Assembly (NCBI GenBank): GCA_946415695.1
Contig: CAMKTM010000152.1
Coordinates: 1-6,198, forward strand
DNA from: an uncultured Prevotellaceae bacterium
Lineage (GTDB): Bacteria; Bacteroidota; Bacteroidia; Bacteroidales; Bacteroidaceae
DNA: 6,198 nt
Direction of reading: 5' to 3'
How positions within the stretch are numbered: position 1 is the stretch's first letter; each line of letters begins with the position of its first letter. The notes under the pieces are model-generated. The model saw only the letters and a list, made by a program, of their open reading frames with translations. It did not search any database and had not been told where the DNA came from. Below are positions 1 through 6,020 of this stretch, one piece after another. Made by a program: the position numbers and the translations under genes.

Positions 1-527
1 ACGACCAGTTCGAGATGCCGCAGCTTGAGGCGTTCGACAAGATTATACTCTCCCCCGGTCCGGGCATCCCGAGCGAAGCGGGACTGCTGCTCGACGTCAT
101 CAAGACCTATGCAGGCCGCAAGCCCATCCTCGGCGTGTGTCTCGGCCATCAGGCCATCGGCGAAGTCTTCGGAGGAAAGCTCACCAACCTCCAAGACGTC
201 TATCATGGTGTGGCAACGCCCGTCACCGTGACGGCCGACGACTACCTCTTCGAGGGCCTCGGCAGCACGTTCGAAGTGGGCCGCTACCACTCGTGGGTGG
301 TCGATACGAAAGGCTTCCCCGACTGCCTCGAAGTGACGAGCGTCAGCCCGGAGGGTTTCATCATGTCGCTCAGACATCGCGAGTACGACATCCGCGGCAT
401 TCAGTATCACCCCGAAAGCGTGCTTACGCCAGGCGGGAAGACAATAATAAAGAACTGGCTAGAGACCCCCTACCCCCCCTTAGGGGGAACAAAAAATGTT
501 CAATGTTCAATATTCAATGTTCAATGA
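1..527 (+). CDS. trpG: Anthranilate synthase glutamine amidotransferase subunit (component II), 5' partial
   Basis: This subunit hydrolyses glutamine and passes ammonia to TrpE for anthranilate synthesis in the cytoplasm. The gene enters the window already open: the first full codons read D-Q-F-E, and about 44 N-terminal residues should lie upstream. Class I amidotransferase motifs are visible: the SPGPG oxyanion segment, GVCLGHQ with the nucleophilic Cys at 138-140, and YHPES with the catalytic His at 408-410 and Glu at 414-416. The family core ends near KTIIKNWLE (about base 463). The last 20 or so codons instead translate a GC-rich palindromic repeat and a heptamer array, so the C-terminus is probably a repeat-derived extension. 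The TGA at 525-527 lies one base before the preferred trpD start, which suggests translational coupling. The short distance from a Trp-type rather than PabA-type neighbourhood supports trpG over pabA. Confidence 0.95.
   Translation, partial: DQFEMPQLEAFDKIILSPGPGIPSEAGLLLDVIKTYAGRKPILGVCLGHQAIGEVFGGKLTNLQDVYHGVATPVTVTADDYLFEGLGSTFEVGRYHSWVVDTKGFPDCLEVTSVSPEGFIMSLRHREYDIRGIQYHPESVLTPGGKTIIKNWLETPYPPLGGTKNVQCSIFNVQ
466..490 (+). repeat. GC-rich palindromic (REP-like) repeat at the 3' end of trpG
   Basis: The sequence is a run of five C, TA, seven C, TTA, five G, then AAC. The inner part, CCCCC-TTA-GGGGG at 475-487, is a perfect hairpin with a 3-base loop. The overall plan (C block, two-base spacer, C block, short loop, G block, AAC) matches the two copies inside trpF, in the same orientation as the copy at 2755-2786, but this copy is shorter and diverged. 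It is translated in frame as part of the TrpG C-terminal extension (PYPPLGG). Membership of one repeat family is inferred from the shared layout. Confidence 0.7.
496..523 (+). repeat. Four-copy heptamer tandem repeat at the trpG-trpD junction
   Basis: Four head-to-tail copies of ATGTTCA are present; the third is ATATTCA. The array encodes the last residues of TrpG in one frame and supplies two in-frame upstream ATG codons (496 and 517) for trpD in another. These upstream ATGs arise from the repeat, which is a reason to distrust them as the native trpD start. Confidence 0.85.
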
Positions 528-528
528 T

Positions 529-1524
529 ATGAAGCAGTATCTACAACGACTCATTGCCGGCGAGACACTTTCGCGGCAAGACACACATAATATATTAGTA
601 GGCGTCACCCGTCAGGCCTATCCGCCCGAACAGATTGCGGCTTTGCTGATGGCGATGCAGACACGCGGCGCAACGGTGGACGAAATGCTCGGTTTCCGAG
701 ATGGCTTGCTCGAGACGGGCAAACACATCAACCTCGACGACTTCGACACGCTGGACATCGTGGGCACAGGGGGCGACGGGAAGAACACTTTCAACATCAG
801 CACCTGCGCTTGCTTCGTGGTGGCCGGAGCGGGATTCAAAGTCTCGAAGCACGGCAACGGCGCAAGCACGAGCGTGAGCGGCGCAAGCAATGTCCTCGCG
901 GCCCATGGCGTGAAGTTCACAGACGACGAGGGCCAGCTCCGTCGCTCCATAGAGAAAGCCGGCATCTGCTACCTCCACGCGCCCCTCTTCGCCAACGCCA
1001 TGAAGTTCATCGGCCCGGTGCGTAAGGCGTTGGCCGTGCCGACGTGCTTCAACTTGCTTGGCCCCTTCATCAATCCCTGCATGCCGAAGAACTCGCTCCA
1101 CGGCACCGCAACACCCACCCAACTGCGCCTCTACACCAGCATGCACCAGCGCATCGGCGACAACTACGGCGTGGTCACGAGCTACGACGGCTACGACGAA
1201 ATCTCGCTCACCAGCGGTTTCAAGTTCGTGACGCGGCATTTCGAGAAGGTCTATACGCCCATCGAGATGGGACTCTCCTATGTAAAACCGGAGGACATCT
1301 ACGGCGGAGCGACTGCCGAAGAAGCCCGCAACATCTTCGACAACGTGCTGGCGAACAAGGCGACACGTGCTCAGACGGACGTCGTCGTAGCCAACGCCGC
1401 CTGCGGAATCAGTCTGATGAACCCGAATCTCCCCATCTCGGACACCGTCGCCATGGCCCGCGAGAGCATCGAAAGCGGCAAGGCTTTGCAATGCCTGAAG
1501 GCGTTCATCGAGATTAACTCATAA
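529..1524 (+). CDS. trpD: Anthranilate phosphoribosyltransferase
   Basis: The enzyme transfers phosphoribose from PRPP to anthranilate, the second step specific to tryptophan synthesis. From the ATG at 529 the product is 331 residues, a normal length for the family. Its beginning (MKQYLQRLIAGETLS) matches the usual family N-terminus, while upstream ATGs at 496 and 517 only add repeat-encoded residues. Visible motifs are the PRPP-binding GTGGD at residues 79-83, NIST at 89-92, KHGN at 107-110, the LGPFINP segment at 177-183, and DGYDE at 220-224 of the second metal/PRPP-binding region. It is a stand-alone TrpD and not a TrpG-TrpD fusion: trpG ends one base upstream. A 99-base gap with a strong hairpin separates it from trpC. 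Confidence 0.96.
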   Translation: MKQYLQRLIAGETLSRQDTHNILVGVTRQAYPPEQIAALLMAMQTRGATVDEMLGFRDGLLETGKHINLDDFDTLDIVGTGGDGKNTFNISTCACFVVAGAGFKVSKHGNGASTSVSGASNVLAAHGVKFTDDEGQLRRSIEKAGICYLHAPLFANAMKFIGPVRKALAVPTCFNLLGPFINPCMPKNSLHGTATPTQLRLYTSMHQRIGDNYGVVTSYDGYDEISLTSGFKFVTRHFEKVYTPIEMGLSYVKPEDIYGGATAEEARNIFDNVLANKATRAQTDVVVANAACGISLMNPNLPISDTVAMARESIESGKALQCLKAFIEINS

Positions 1525-1531
1525 AGAAAGA

Positions 1532-1611
1532 GGTTAGAGGTTAGGGGTTAGAGGTTAGAGAATACCACCTTCCACCACATTCCTCTTACCACTAACCTCT
1601 CACCACTAACC
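1532..1611 (+). repeat. Tandem heptamer array with mirrored inverted array, forming a long imperfect hairpin between trpD and trpC
   Basis: The left arm holds four copies of GTTAGAG (1533-1560; the second is GTTAGGG). The right arm (1583-1611) is built of diverged CTAACC-type heptamers. Pairing base 1532 with 1611 through 1560 with 1583 gives 29 positions: 24 Watson-Crick pairs, one G-T and four mismatches, around a 22-base loop. No T-run follows; the sequence continues ACAAAATAACAAATG into trpC. It therefore does not look like an intrinsic terminator and could be an mRNA-stability or processing element, or a neutral repeat. Confidence 0.85.
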
Positions 1612-1623
1612 ACAAAATAACAA

Positions 1624-2421
1624 ATGAAAGACATTCTTGAAGAAATCGTCGCCTACAAGCGCATCGAAGTTGCCGCACAGAAGGAGCAGACGCCGCCGCG
1701 GGAACTCTATGCCGAGGTGGAGCGAATAATGGCAGAAGGCGTGGAGAAACGCAGTCTGAGCCAAGCTTTGACGGAGAACGACTACGGCATCATCGCCGAA
1801 TTCAAGCGCAAAAGTCCGTCGAAAGGATGGATTAAAGAAGACGGCAAGCCGGAGGAGATTCCCCTCGCCTACGAGCAGAACGGCGCCGCAGCCCTCAGCA
1901 TCCTGACCGACGAGAAGTACTTCGGCGGCTCGCTCGACTTCATAAGGAAGGCACGGCCGCACGTCGGGATTCCCATTCTCCGCAAGGACTTCATCATAGA
2001 CGAATACCAGCTTTTCCAGGCACGACACGCCGGAGCGGATGCCGTACTGCTCATCGCTGCCGACCTCAGCAAGGAGGAAGTTCGCTCGCTCACAGCCCTT
2101 GCTCACGATTTGGCACTCGAAGTCCTGCTGGAACTCCATTCAGAGCACGAGTTGGACTATGCCGACCTGCCCGTTGATGTACTTGGTGTGAACAACCGCA
2201 ACCTGGGAACCTTCGTCACAGACGTGCAGAACTCGTTCCGATTGGCAGGCCGTCTGCCCGAGGACCGCGTGCTGGTCAGCGAGAGCGGCATCGCAGGTCC
2301 GGGCGTCATCCGCTTGCTTCGCGAGGCCGGCTACAGGGGCTTCCTCATCGGAGAAAGCTTCATGAAGACCGACGATCCAGGCCGTGCGCTTAAAGAATTC
2401 ATTAAGGAAATGGCTTCGTAA
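1624..2421 (+). CDS. trpC: Indole-3-glycerol phosphate synthase
   Basis: The enzyme closes the ring of CdRP (the product of TrpF) with decarboxylation, giving indole-3-glycerol phosphate. The product is 265 residues, a typical single-domain (beta/alpha)8 barrel and not the TrpC-TrpF fusion of enterobacteria. Motifs in order: AEFKRKSPSKG at 58-68 with the expected catalytic Glu59 and Lys61; LTDEKYFGGS at 94-103; ILRKDFIIDEYQ at 118-129 with the catalytic Lys121; LLELH with Glu170; GVNNRNL at 188-194; SESGI at 219-223; and GFLIGESF at 239-246 for phosphate binding. Residue roles are assigned by family comparison. The start at MKDILEEIVAYKRIEVA agrees with the family N-terminus. It is followed by a 34-base gap filled with octamer repeats before trpF. 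Confidence 0.97.
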   Translation: MKDILEEIVAYKRIEVAAQKEQTPPRELYAEVERIMAEGVEKRSLSQALTENDYGIIAEFKRKSPSKGWIKEDGKPEEIPLAYEQNGAAALSILTDEKYFGGSLDFIRKARPHVGIPILRKDFIIDEYQLFQARHAGADAVLLIAADLSKEEVRSLTALAHDLALEVLLELHSEHELDYADLPVDVLGVNNRNLGTFVTDVQNSFRLAGRLPEDRVLVSESGIAGPGVIRLLREAGYRGFLIGESFMKTDDPGRALKEFIKEMAS

Positions 2422-2452
2422 TAACGAAATAACGTCATAACGAAATAACGAA
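2421..2452 (+). repeat. Four-copy octamer tandem repeat between trpC and trpF
   Basis: Four head-to-tail copies of ATAACGAA run from the last base of the trpC stop codon to four bases before the trpF ATG; the second copy is ATAACGTC. The array fills nearly the whole gap, so any ribosome-binding signal for trpF must lie inside it. No purine-rich Shine-Dalgarno sequence is seen, as is common in Bacteroidetes. Confidence 0.85.
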
Positions 2453-2455
2453 ACA

Positions 2456-3142
2456 ATGATAATCAAAGTTTGTGGCATGCGGGATGCCGAGAACATCCGC
2501 GAGGTGGAGCGCTTGGGCATCGACATGATGGGCTTCATCTGCTGGCCGAAGTCGCCGCGATATGTGCGCGAAGTGCCTGCCTATCTGCCTGATTGTCCGC
2601 GCGTCGGCGTCTTCGTCAACCCGTCGCTCGACTATGTTTTGGAGCGCACGAAAGCATTCGGCTTCAACTTCATCCAGCTTCACGGCACGGAGTCGCCCGA
2701 GTTTTGCAAGGCAGTTCGTGAGAAGACAGGCTGCAAGATTATCAAAGCAATCAGCCTCCCCCGTCCCCTCCACAGGAGGGGGGAACGGTCGAAAGCCTGC
2801 GACATCGATGGCTTAGACACAGACGAAGAACTGCAGCGGCTGTTCCCCCCTCCTTTGGAGGGGTTGGGGGAGGCCTTTCTTCTCTTTGACACCAAGTGCA
2901 CGACCATCGGCGGCAGCGGCCAGAAGTTCAACTGGGAAATCCTCCGACGCTATCGTGGTCCCCTGCCCTTCCTGCTTTCGGGGGGCATAGGGCCAGACGA
3001 TGCCGAAAGGCTCACCCTGTTTCATCATGACAAATGTATCGGCCTTGACATCAACTCCCGCTTCGAAGTGGAGCCGGGCATCAAGGATATAGAGGCAATT
3101 GAAAATTTCATAAGCACCATAAGACGACATGAATCGCATTAA
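2456..3142 (+). CDS. trpF: Phosphoribosylanthranilate isomerase with repeat-encoded insertions
   Basis: This cytoplasmic (beta/alpha)8 enzyme converts phosphoribosylanthranilate to CdRP by an Amadori rearrangement. The 228-residue product has the general-base Cys6 in KVCGM, FIQLHG at 72-77, the general-acid Asp145 in LLFDTK, GGSGQKFNW at 152-160, LLSGGI at 173-178 and the phosphate-binding LDINSRFEVEPGIKD at 197-211. It is longer than the usual 200-210 residues. The excess lies between strand KIIKAIS (94-100) and LLFDTK (142-147), where two inverted copies of a GC-rich palindromic repeat are translated in frame as LPRPLHRRGER (101-111) and LFPPPLEGLGEAF (129-141). Without them the loop would be close to normal length. 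The gene overlaps trpA by 14 bases. Activity is probable because the catalytic and phosphate-binding residues are intact, but the insertion's effect is untested. Confidence 0.94.
   Translation: MIIKVCGMRDAENIREVERLGIDMMGFICWPKSPRYVREVPAYLPDCPRVGVFVNPSLDYVLERTKAFGFNFIQLHGTESPEFCKAVREKTGCKIIKAISLPRPLHRRGERSKACDIDGLDTDEELQRLFPPPLEGLGEAFLLFDTKCTTIGGSGQKFNWEILRRYRGPLPFLLSGGIGPDDAERLTLFHHDKCIGLDINSRFEVEPGIKDIEAIENFISTIRRHESH
2755..2786 (+). repeat. GC-rich palindromic (REP-like) repeat inside trpF, left copy
   Basis: The 32-base unit starts CCTCCCCC and ends GGAGGGGGGAAC. Its core CCCCTCC-ACA-GGAGGGG (2765-2781) is a perfect 7-bp hairpin with a 3-base loop. The reverse complement of the unit at 2842-2873 matches it at 29 of 32 positions. 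It is read through in frame by trpF. Confidence 0.88.
2842..2873 (-). repeat. GC-rich palindromic (REP-like) repeat inside trpF, right inverted copy
   Basis: This is the inverted partner of the unit at 2755-2786, 55 bases away, with three mismatches in 32. Its own core CCCCTCC-TTT-GGAGGGG (2847-2863) is a perfect 7-bp hairpin. The two copies could instead pair with each other across the 55-base spacer to form one long stem in the mRNA. Confidence 0.88.
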
Positions 3143-3905
3143 CAAGGTATTTCGTGAGAAAAGCAAAGGCTTGCTCTCGCTCTATTTTTGTGCTGGACAT
3201 CCGACTCTCGACAGCACGGCCGACATCATCAAGACAATGGAAAACAGGGGCATAGACTTCATCGAAGTGGGCATTCCCTTCAGCGACCCGATGGCCGACG
3301 GCCCGGTCATTCAGGACGCAGCCACTAAGGCGTTGCGCAACGGCATGAGCCTCCAGAAGCTCTTCGCCCAGCTGGAACCGCTCCGAAAACAGGGCGTCAG
3401 GCTTCCCCTCATACTTATGGGCTACATGAATCCCATTTACCACATGGGCTACGAGGCTTTCTTCCGGCGTTGCAAGGAAGTGGATGTAGACGGGGTTATC
3501 ATTCCGGATCTGCCGTTCAAGGACTATATGGACGAGGTGAAACCCATAGCCGACCGCTTCGATATTAGGGTCATCATGCTCATCACGCCCGAGACGAGCG
3601 ACGAACGCATACGCTTCATCGACGAGAACACCGACGGCTTCATCTACATGGTGAGTTCGGCAGCCACGACCGGAGCGCAGAAGGAGTTCGACGAGGCCAA
3701 GCAGGCTTACTTCGCACGCATCGACAAGATGCAGCTCAAGCACCCCCGCATGATCGGTTTCGGCATTAGTAATCGGCAGACTTTGCAGAGCGCTCAGGCC
3801 AACGCAGCAGGCGCCATCATCGGCAGCAAGTTCGTAACTCTGCTTGACAAGTTCGGGTCTCCGAAGCCTGCCATTGAGGCACTTTTCAAAGCATTGGAAG
3901 AGTAA
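3129..3905 (+). CDS. trpA: Tryptophan synthase alpha subunit
   Basis: The alpha subunit cleaves indole-3-glycerol phosphate to indole and glyceraldehyde-3-phosphate and channels indole to TrpB. The product is 258 residues, slightly short of the roughly 268 of enteric TrpA but normal for a single alpha subunit. The signature IEVGIPFSDPMADGP (45-59) carries the catalytic Glu46 and Asp57. Tyr173 in FIYMVS, the mobile loop SSAATTGAQ (176-184), and the phosphate-binding segments GFGIS (210-214) and GAIIGS (228-233) are also present; roles are by comparison with the enteric enzyme. Its ATG lies inside the end of trpF (14-base overlap), which indicates translational coupling. It is the last trp gene here and is convergent with the acyltransferase 24 bases downstream. 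trpB is not adjacent and is presumably upstream of trpE. Confidence 0.97.
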   Translation: MNRINKVFREKSKGLLSLYFCAGHPTLDSTADIIKTMENRGIDFIEVGIPFSDPMADGPVIQDAATKALRNGMSLQKLFAQLEPLRKQGVRLPLILMGYMNPIYHMGYEAFFRRCKEVDVDGVIIPDLPFKDYMDEVKPIADRFDIRVIMLITPETSDERIRFIDENTDGFIYMVSSAATTGAQKEFDEAKQAYFARIDKMQLKHPRMIGFGISNRQTLQSAQANAAGAIIGSKFVTLLDKFGSPKPAIEALFKALEE

Positions 3906-3909
3906 AGCG

Positions 3910-3958
3910 AAGGCAGGGAAGCGTCCTCTCTAAAACTCTGCGGTGACGTCCTTGCCTT
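3910..3958. terminator. Possible weak bidirectional terminator between convergent genes
   Basis: AAGGCAGGGA at 3910-3919 can pair with TCCTTGCCTT at 3949-3958 (nine Watson-Crick pairs and one G-T), with a 29-base loop. It overlaps the last codons of the minus-strand acyltransferase and sits just after the trpA stop. Only a short T-run follows on either strand, so termination is a guess based on position between convergent genes. Confidence 0.25.
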
Positions 3959-4589
3959 TAACCATTGCCGGATTGCCGCAGATAAAAAGCTTTTCCTCTC
4001 CGTCTTCTCTGTAGTCGGAAGAGCAGACAGCGCCACTGCCGACAACCGAACGCGGTGGGATGACTGTGCCCTTCAGCAGAATGGTTCTGAAGCCCAAGTA
4101 CACGCCTTCGCCTATCACTACTTCTCCCAGCTTTGGCTTCGCTTTTCCCGAGGAAACGATTTGGTGAACGGAACTGTCGCAAACATACATCTCTCCTGCA
4201 AACACGCCATTGCCAATGCTGACATGATGGGAGCAATGGATCTGAGTGTCGCGCCCCAAATATATGTTTGCGCCCATTTCGAGCAGAGCGCCCTCATCGA
4301 TGACGATGCAGGTGTCGGGCCCTACATGCAGGGAACCACCCACTTGCCATGTGCCCTGGATGTTCAGCTCTGCCCTGCCGCAGGCCTGCGTGTAGTCCTC
4401 GTGTTCTGAATTGATGACTACCGTGTTTCGGGTGGCATCCTTGGGAAGCACAATTTTCCCTTGAAGCGACAACTTTAGAGGGCCATACACCTTAACAGGC
4501 ATACGCGCCACAGCCTTCCAGCCTCCGGCATTATAGTTGAGACGTATGGTAGCCCGCCAGTTTGTGCGTAGTATCGTGCGAAGTTTCAT
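3930..4589 (-). CDS. Hexapeptide-repeat (left-handed beta-helix) acyltransferase, probable surface-polysaccharide modification
   Basis: The 219-residue product resembles serine/sugar O-acetyltransferases of the LbH family. An N-terminal stretch (residues 1-45: ILRTNWRATIRLNYNAGGW, then PVKVYGPLKLSLQGK) is followed by irregular hexapeptide turns from about 74 to 190, for example VIDEGA, MGANIY, LGRDTQ, VSIGNG, VVIGEG, VYLGFR and GTVIPP. The family's closing motif GNPAMVKG is at 205-212. His142 in CDSSVHQ is a plausible catalytic His, by position only. No signal peptide or membrane segment is seen, so it is likely cytoplasmic and trimeric. The substrate cannot be read from the sequence. I chose the ATG at 4587-4589 over an in-frame TTG at 4604, because a -7 promoter box lies directly upstream and the TTG would sit almost at the expected transcript start. 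It is divergent from a glycosyltransferase gene, which suggests a shared role in polysaccharide synthesis. Confidence 0.85.
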   Translation of the reverse strand: MKLRTILRTNWRATIRLNYNAGGWKAVARMPVKVYGPLKLSLQGKIVLPKDATRNTVVINSEHEDYTQACGRAELNIQGTWQVGGSLHVGPDTCIVIDEGALLEMGANIYLGRDTQIHCSHHVSIGNGVFAGEMYVCDSSVHQIVSSGKAKPKLGEVVIGEGVYLGFRTILLKGTVIPPRSVVGSGAVCSSDYREDGEEKLFICGNPAMVKGKDVTAEF

Positions 4590-4612
4590 GCTGCACTGTT
4601 TCAAAATCGATA

Positions 4613-4620
4613 CAAAGGTA
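4613..4620 (-). promoter_or_regulatory. Bacteroidetes-type -7 promoter box for the acyltransferase gene
   Basis: Read on the - strand the sequence is TACCTTTG, an exact match to the Bacteroidetes -7 consensus TAnnTTTG, 23 bases before the chosen ATG. No convincing -33 TTTG element was found at the expected distance. The expected transcript start, a few bases downstream, leaves a leader of roughly 15-20 bases. Confidence 0.6.
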
Positions 4621-4665
4621 CGAAAAATTATTCATAATTCTACGTGCGGCCGGAAATTCTTCCAT

Positions 4666-4686
4666 ATTCATCATTCATTATTCATT
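4666..4686 (+). repeat. Short heptamer repeat in the divergent promoter region
   Basis: Three head-to-tail copies of ATTCATN lie just upstream of the glycosyltransferase -7 box, and a further ATTCATA is at 4630-4636. The array is AT-rich and occupies the stretch where the -33 region would be. It may simply be low-complexity promoter DNA. Confidence 0.5.
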
Positions 4687-4693
4687 TTTTTCG

Positions 4694-4701
4694 TATCTTT
4701 G
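4694..4701 (+). promoter_or_regulatory. Bacteroidetes-type -7 promoter box for the glycosyltransferase gene
   Basis: TATCTTTG matches the TAnnTTTG consensus exactly and lies 25 bases before the chosen ATG at 4727. A clear -33 element is missing. The T-rich run just upstream (4685-4691) fits a promoter context. Confidence 0.6.
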
Positions 4702-4726
4702 TGCCAATAATTCTTCATTTTTACAG

Positions 4727-5839
4727 ATGAAAGTCCTTTTCATAGGTGATGCCAGCAATGCCCGTTATACCCTGGCAAAAGGTCTGCGCGAGCTTGGCCA
4801 CGAGGCTTTGGTCATTGGCACAGGCGGCGGATGGCGGCACATGCACGTGGATATATGCTTAGAGCGGGGCGCAGGCAGGTGGGGAGCCGTGGTCTATCTG
4901 TTGCGATGGCTTCTTCTCTTGCCGAAGCTCAGGGGGTACGACATCGTGGATTTCAACGGGCAGTTCATGATGGCATTCAAGCCCTGGCTGAAGCGTCGCT
5001 TCTACGATTATCTGCGCAAGCACAACAAATACACCATCACCACTTCACTCGGCATCGGCCACTACTACGTGAAAGGGTGCGTCGAAGCAAAACTTTTCAG
5101 GAACAGCGACTTCAACATCGGGGACAAGCCACGCACGAACGCCTTTGCCGTAGAGATGGAAGACGAATGGCTCCGGCTGCCCGAAGTGGTCAAGTTCAGC
5201 CGGCACATGGCAGCGACCAGCCACTTGCTCGTCGGCACAGGCTACGAGTATTGGGCAAGCCTCAATCACTACTTCCCCGAAAAGACCTGCTTCGTGCCCC
5301 TGCCGATAGACCTGCCAGAGAAGCCTGTTGAAGTTCGGGAGACGAAGAGACTGGTACGCTTCTTCATCGGCATACAAAAAGAGCGCAACGAAGAGAAAGG
5401 CACCGACATACTTTGGCCCGTGCTGCAGAAACTTAAGAACGATTATCCCGACGGGGTAATCATCAACAAAGCGGAGAATGTGCCATACGACGAGTATTGC
5501 CGGATGATGGCAGACAGCGACATCCTCATCGACCAACTTTACACCTGTTATGCCATGAATGCGCTGAAAGCCATGACGATGGGAATTGTAGCCGCCACAG
5601 TAGCCATTCCCGAGGCATACGAACTGCTCGGGGAAAAAGAAATGTTCCCCATGATAGACTTGCCATGCGATGCAGAAGGCATATACCGGCAGCTGGAACA
5701 ATACGTGCTGTATCCCGAGAAACTGGACAAAGCCAAACGGCAGTCCTTGGATTTTGTGAACAAGCACCACCATTATATAAAAGTGGCGCAACGCTACACT
5801 TCGCTGCTCGACGTACTGGAGTCGCAGCACAAACCCTAA
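4727..5839 (+). CDS. GT-B-fold glycosyltransferase (GT4-like), substrate unknown
   Basis: The 370-residue product begins MKVLFIGDASNARYTLAKGLRELGHE, a typical Rossmann-type start of GT-B glycosyltransferases. The C-terminal half has the nucleotide-sugar-binding domain layout: a strand at 210-216 (VRFFIGI) followed by KERNEEKGTDIL, then VPYDEYCRMMADSDILIDQLYT at 252-273 and AMNALKAMTMGIVAAT at 276-291. Hydrophobic residues at 54-66 (AVVYLLRWLLLLP) could help membrane association; there is no signal peptide. The usual Glu of the L-E-A-M motif is Lys281, so the EX7E pair of many GT4 enzymes is not intact. The frame is open back to 4562, but the ATG at 4727 fits the family start and the -7 box at 4694. 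A role in capsule, O-antigen or glycoprotein glycan synthesis with the divergent acyltransferase is inferred. Confidence 0.85.
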   Translation: MKVLFIGDASNARYTLAKGLRELGHEALVIGTGGGWRHMHVDICLERGAGRWGAVVYLLRWLLLLPKLRGYDIVDFNGQFMMAFKPWLKRRFYDYLRKHNKYTITTSLGIGHYYVKGCVEAKLFRNSDFNIGDKPRTNAFAVEMEDEWLRLPEVVKFSRHMAATSHLLVGTGYEYWASLNHYFPEKTCFVPLPIDLPEKPVEVRETKRLVRFFIGIQKERNEEKGTDILWPVLQKLKNDYPDGVIINKAENVPYDEYCRMMADSDILIDQLYTCYAMNALKAMTMGIVAATVAIPEAYELLGEKEMFPMIDLPCDAEGIYRQLEQYVLYPEKLDKAKRQSLDFVNKHHHYIKVAQRYTSLLDVLESQHKP

Positions 5840-5855
5840 CCTTTTTCCTTCATTA

Positions 5856-6020
5856 TCATAATAGGAGTTTCGGATGAATAGCAATTGTCAGGGGCTTGGA
5901 AATGCCACGATGCGCAAAAAGCCTGGAAGGCTTAAAATGCAAACTGGATTTACTCAGTAGCAAAGCAGTCAGACCGACTTCCACGGATAGCATGGTTCTA
6001 AGTTTCGGAGGTTCCGTCAT
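5856..6020 (-). other. Doubtful small ORF (54 codons from ATG), possibly part of an interspersed repeat or RNA
   Basis: From the ATG at 6018-6020 the frame reads MTEPPKLRTMLSVEVGLT and continues to a stop at 5856-5858. It has no recognised domain. It carries a hairpin followed by a T-run in its own orientation (5919-5933), which is odd for a real coding region. The peptide gives me a vague impression of short hypothetical ORFs recurring in Prevotella-type genomes, which would point to a dispersed repeat rather than a protein. I cannot verify this. Confidence 0.2.
5919..5933 (-). terminator. Small hairpin with T-run on the minus strand, weak terminator candidate
   Basis: AAGCCT pairs perfectly with AGGCTT around a 3-base loop. 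On the - strand the stem ends in CTT and continues TTT before GCG, making a five-T run as in a short intrinsic terminator. With six pairs, three of them G-C, it is weak. On the + strand it is followed by A residues and would not terminate. Confidence 0.3.

Noticed and set aside
496..528. Upstream trpD starts at 496 and 517
   Set aside because: Both ATGs are created by the heptamer repeat, and the added residues are not part of the family N-terminus; the ATG at 529 fits better.
595..1491. Long open frame on the - strand (298 codons) opposite trpD
   Set aside because: It lies entirely antisense to a well-supported trpD, has no recognisable domain and shows composition typical of a shadow frame in GC-rich coding DNA.
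1525..1623. Trp attenuator or leader peptide between trpD and trpC
   Set aside because: There is no short Trp-rich ORF and no T-run after the hairpin; an attenuator would be expected before the first gene of the operon, outside this window.
4590..4604. TTG start five codons upstream for the acyltransferase
   Set aside because: It would lie almost at the transcript start predicted from the -7 box at 4613-4620, and an ATG with a family-like beginning follows.
4562..4726. N-terminal extension of the glycosyltransferase frame back to 4562
   Set aside because: It would overlap the acyltransferase start and cross both promoters, and MKVLFIGDAS at 4727 is a typical family N-terminus.
5045..5884. 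Long open frame on the - strand opposite the glycosyltransferase
   Set aside because: It is antisense to a gene with clear family features and has no motifs of its own.
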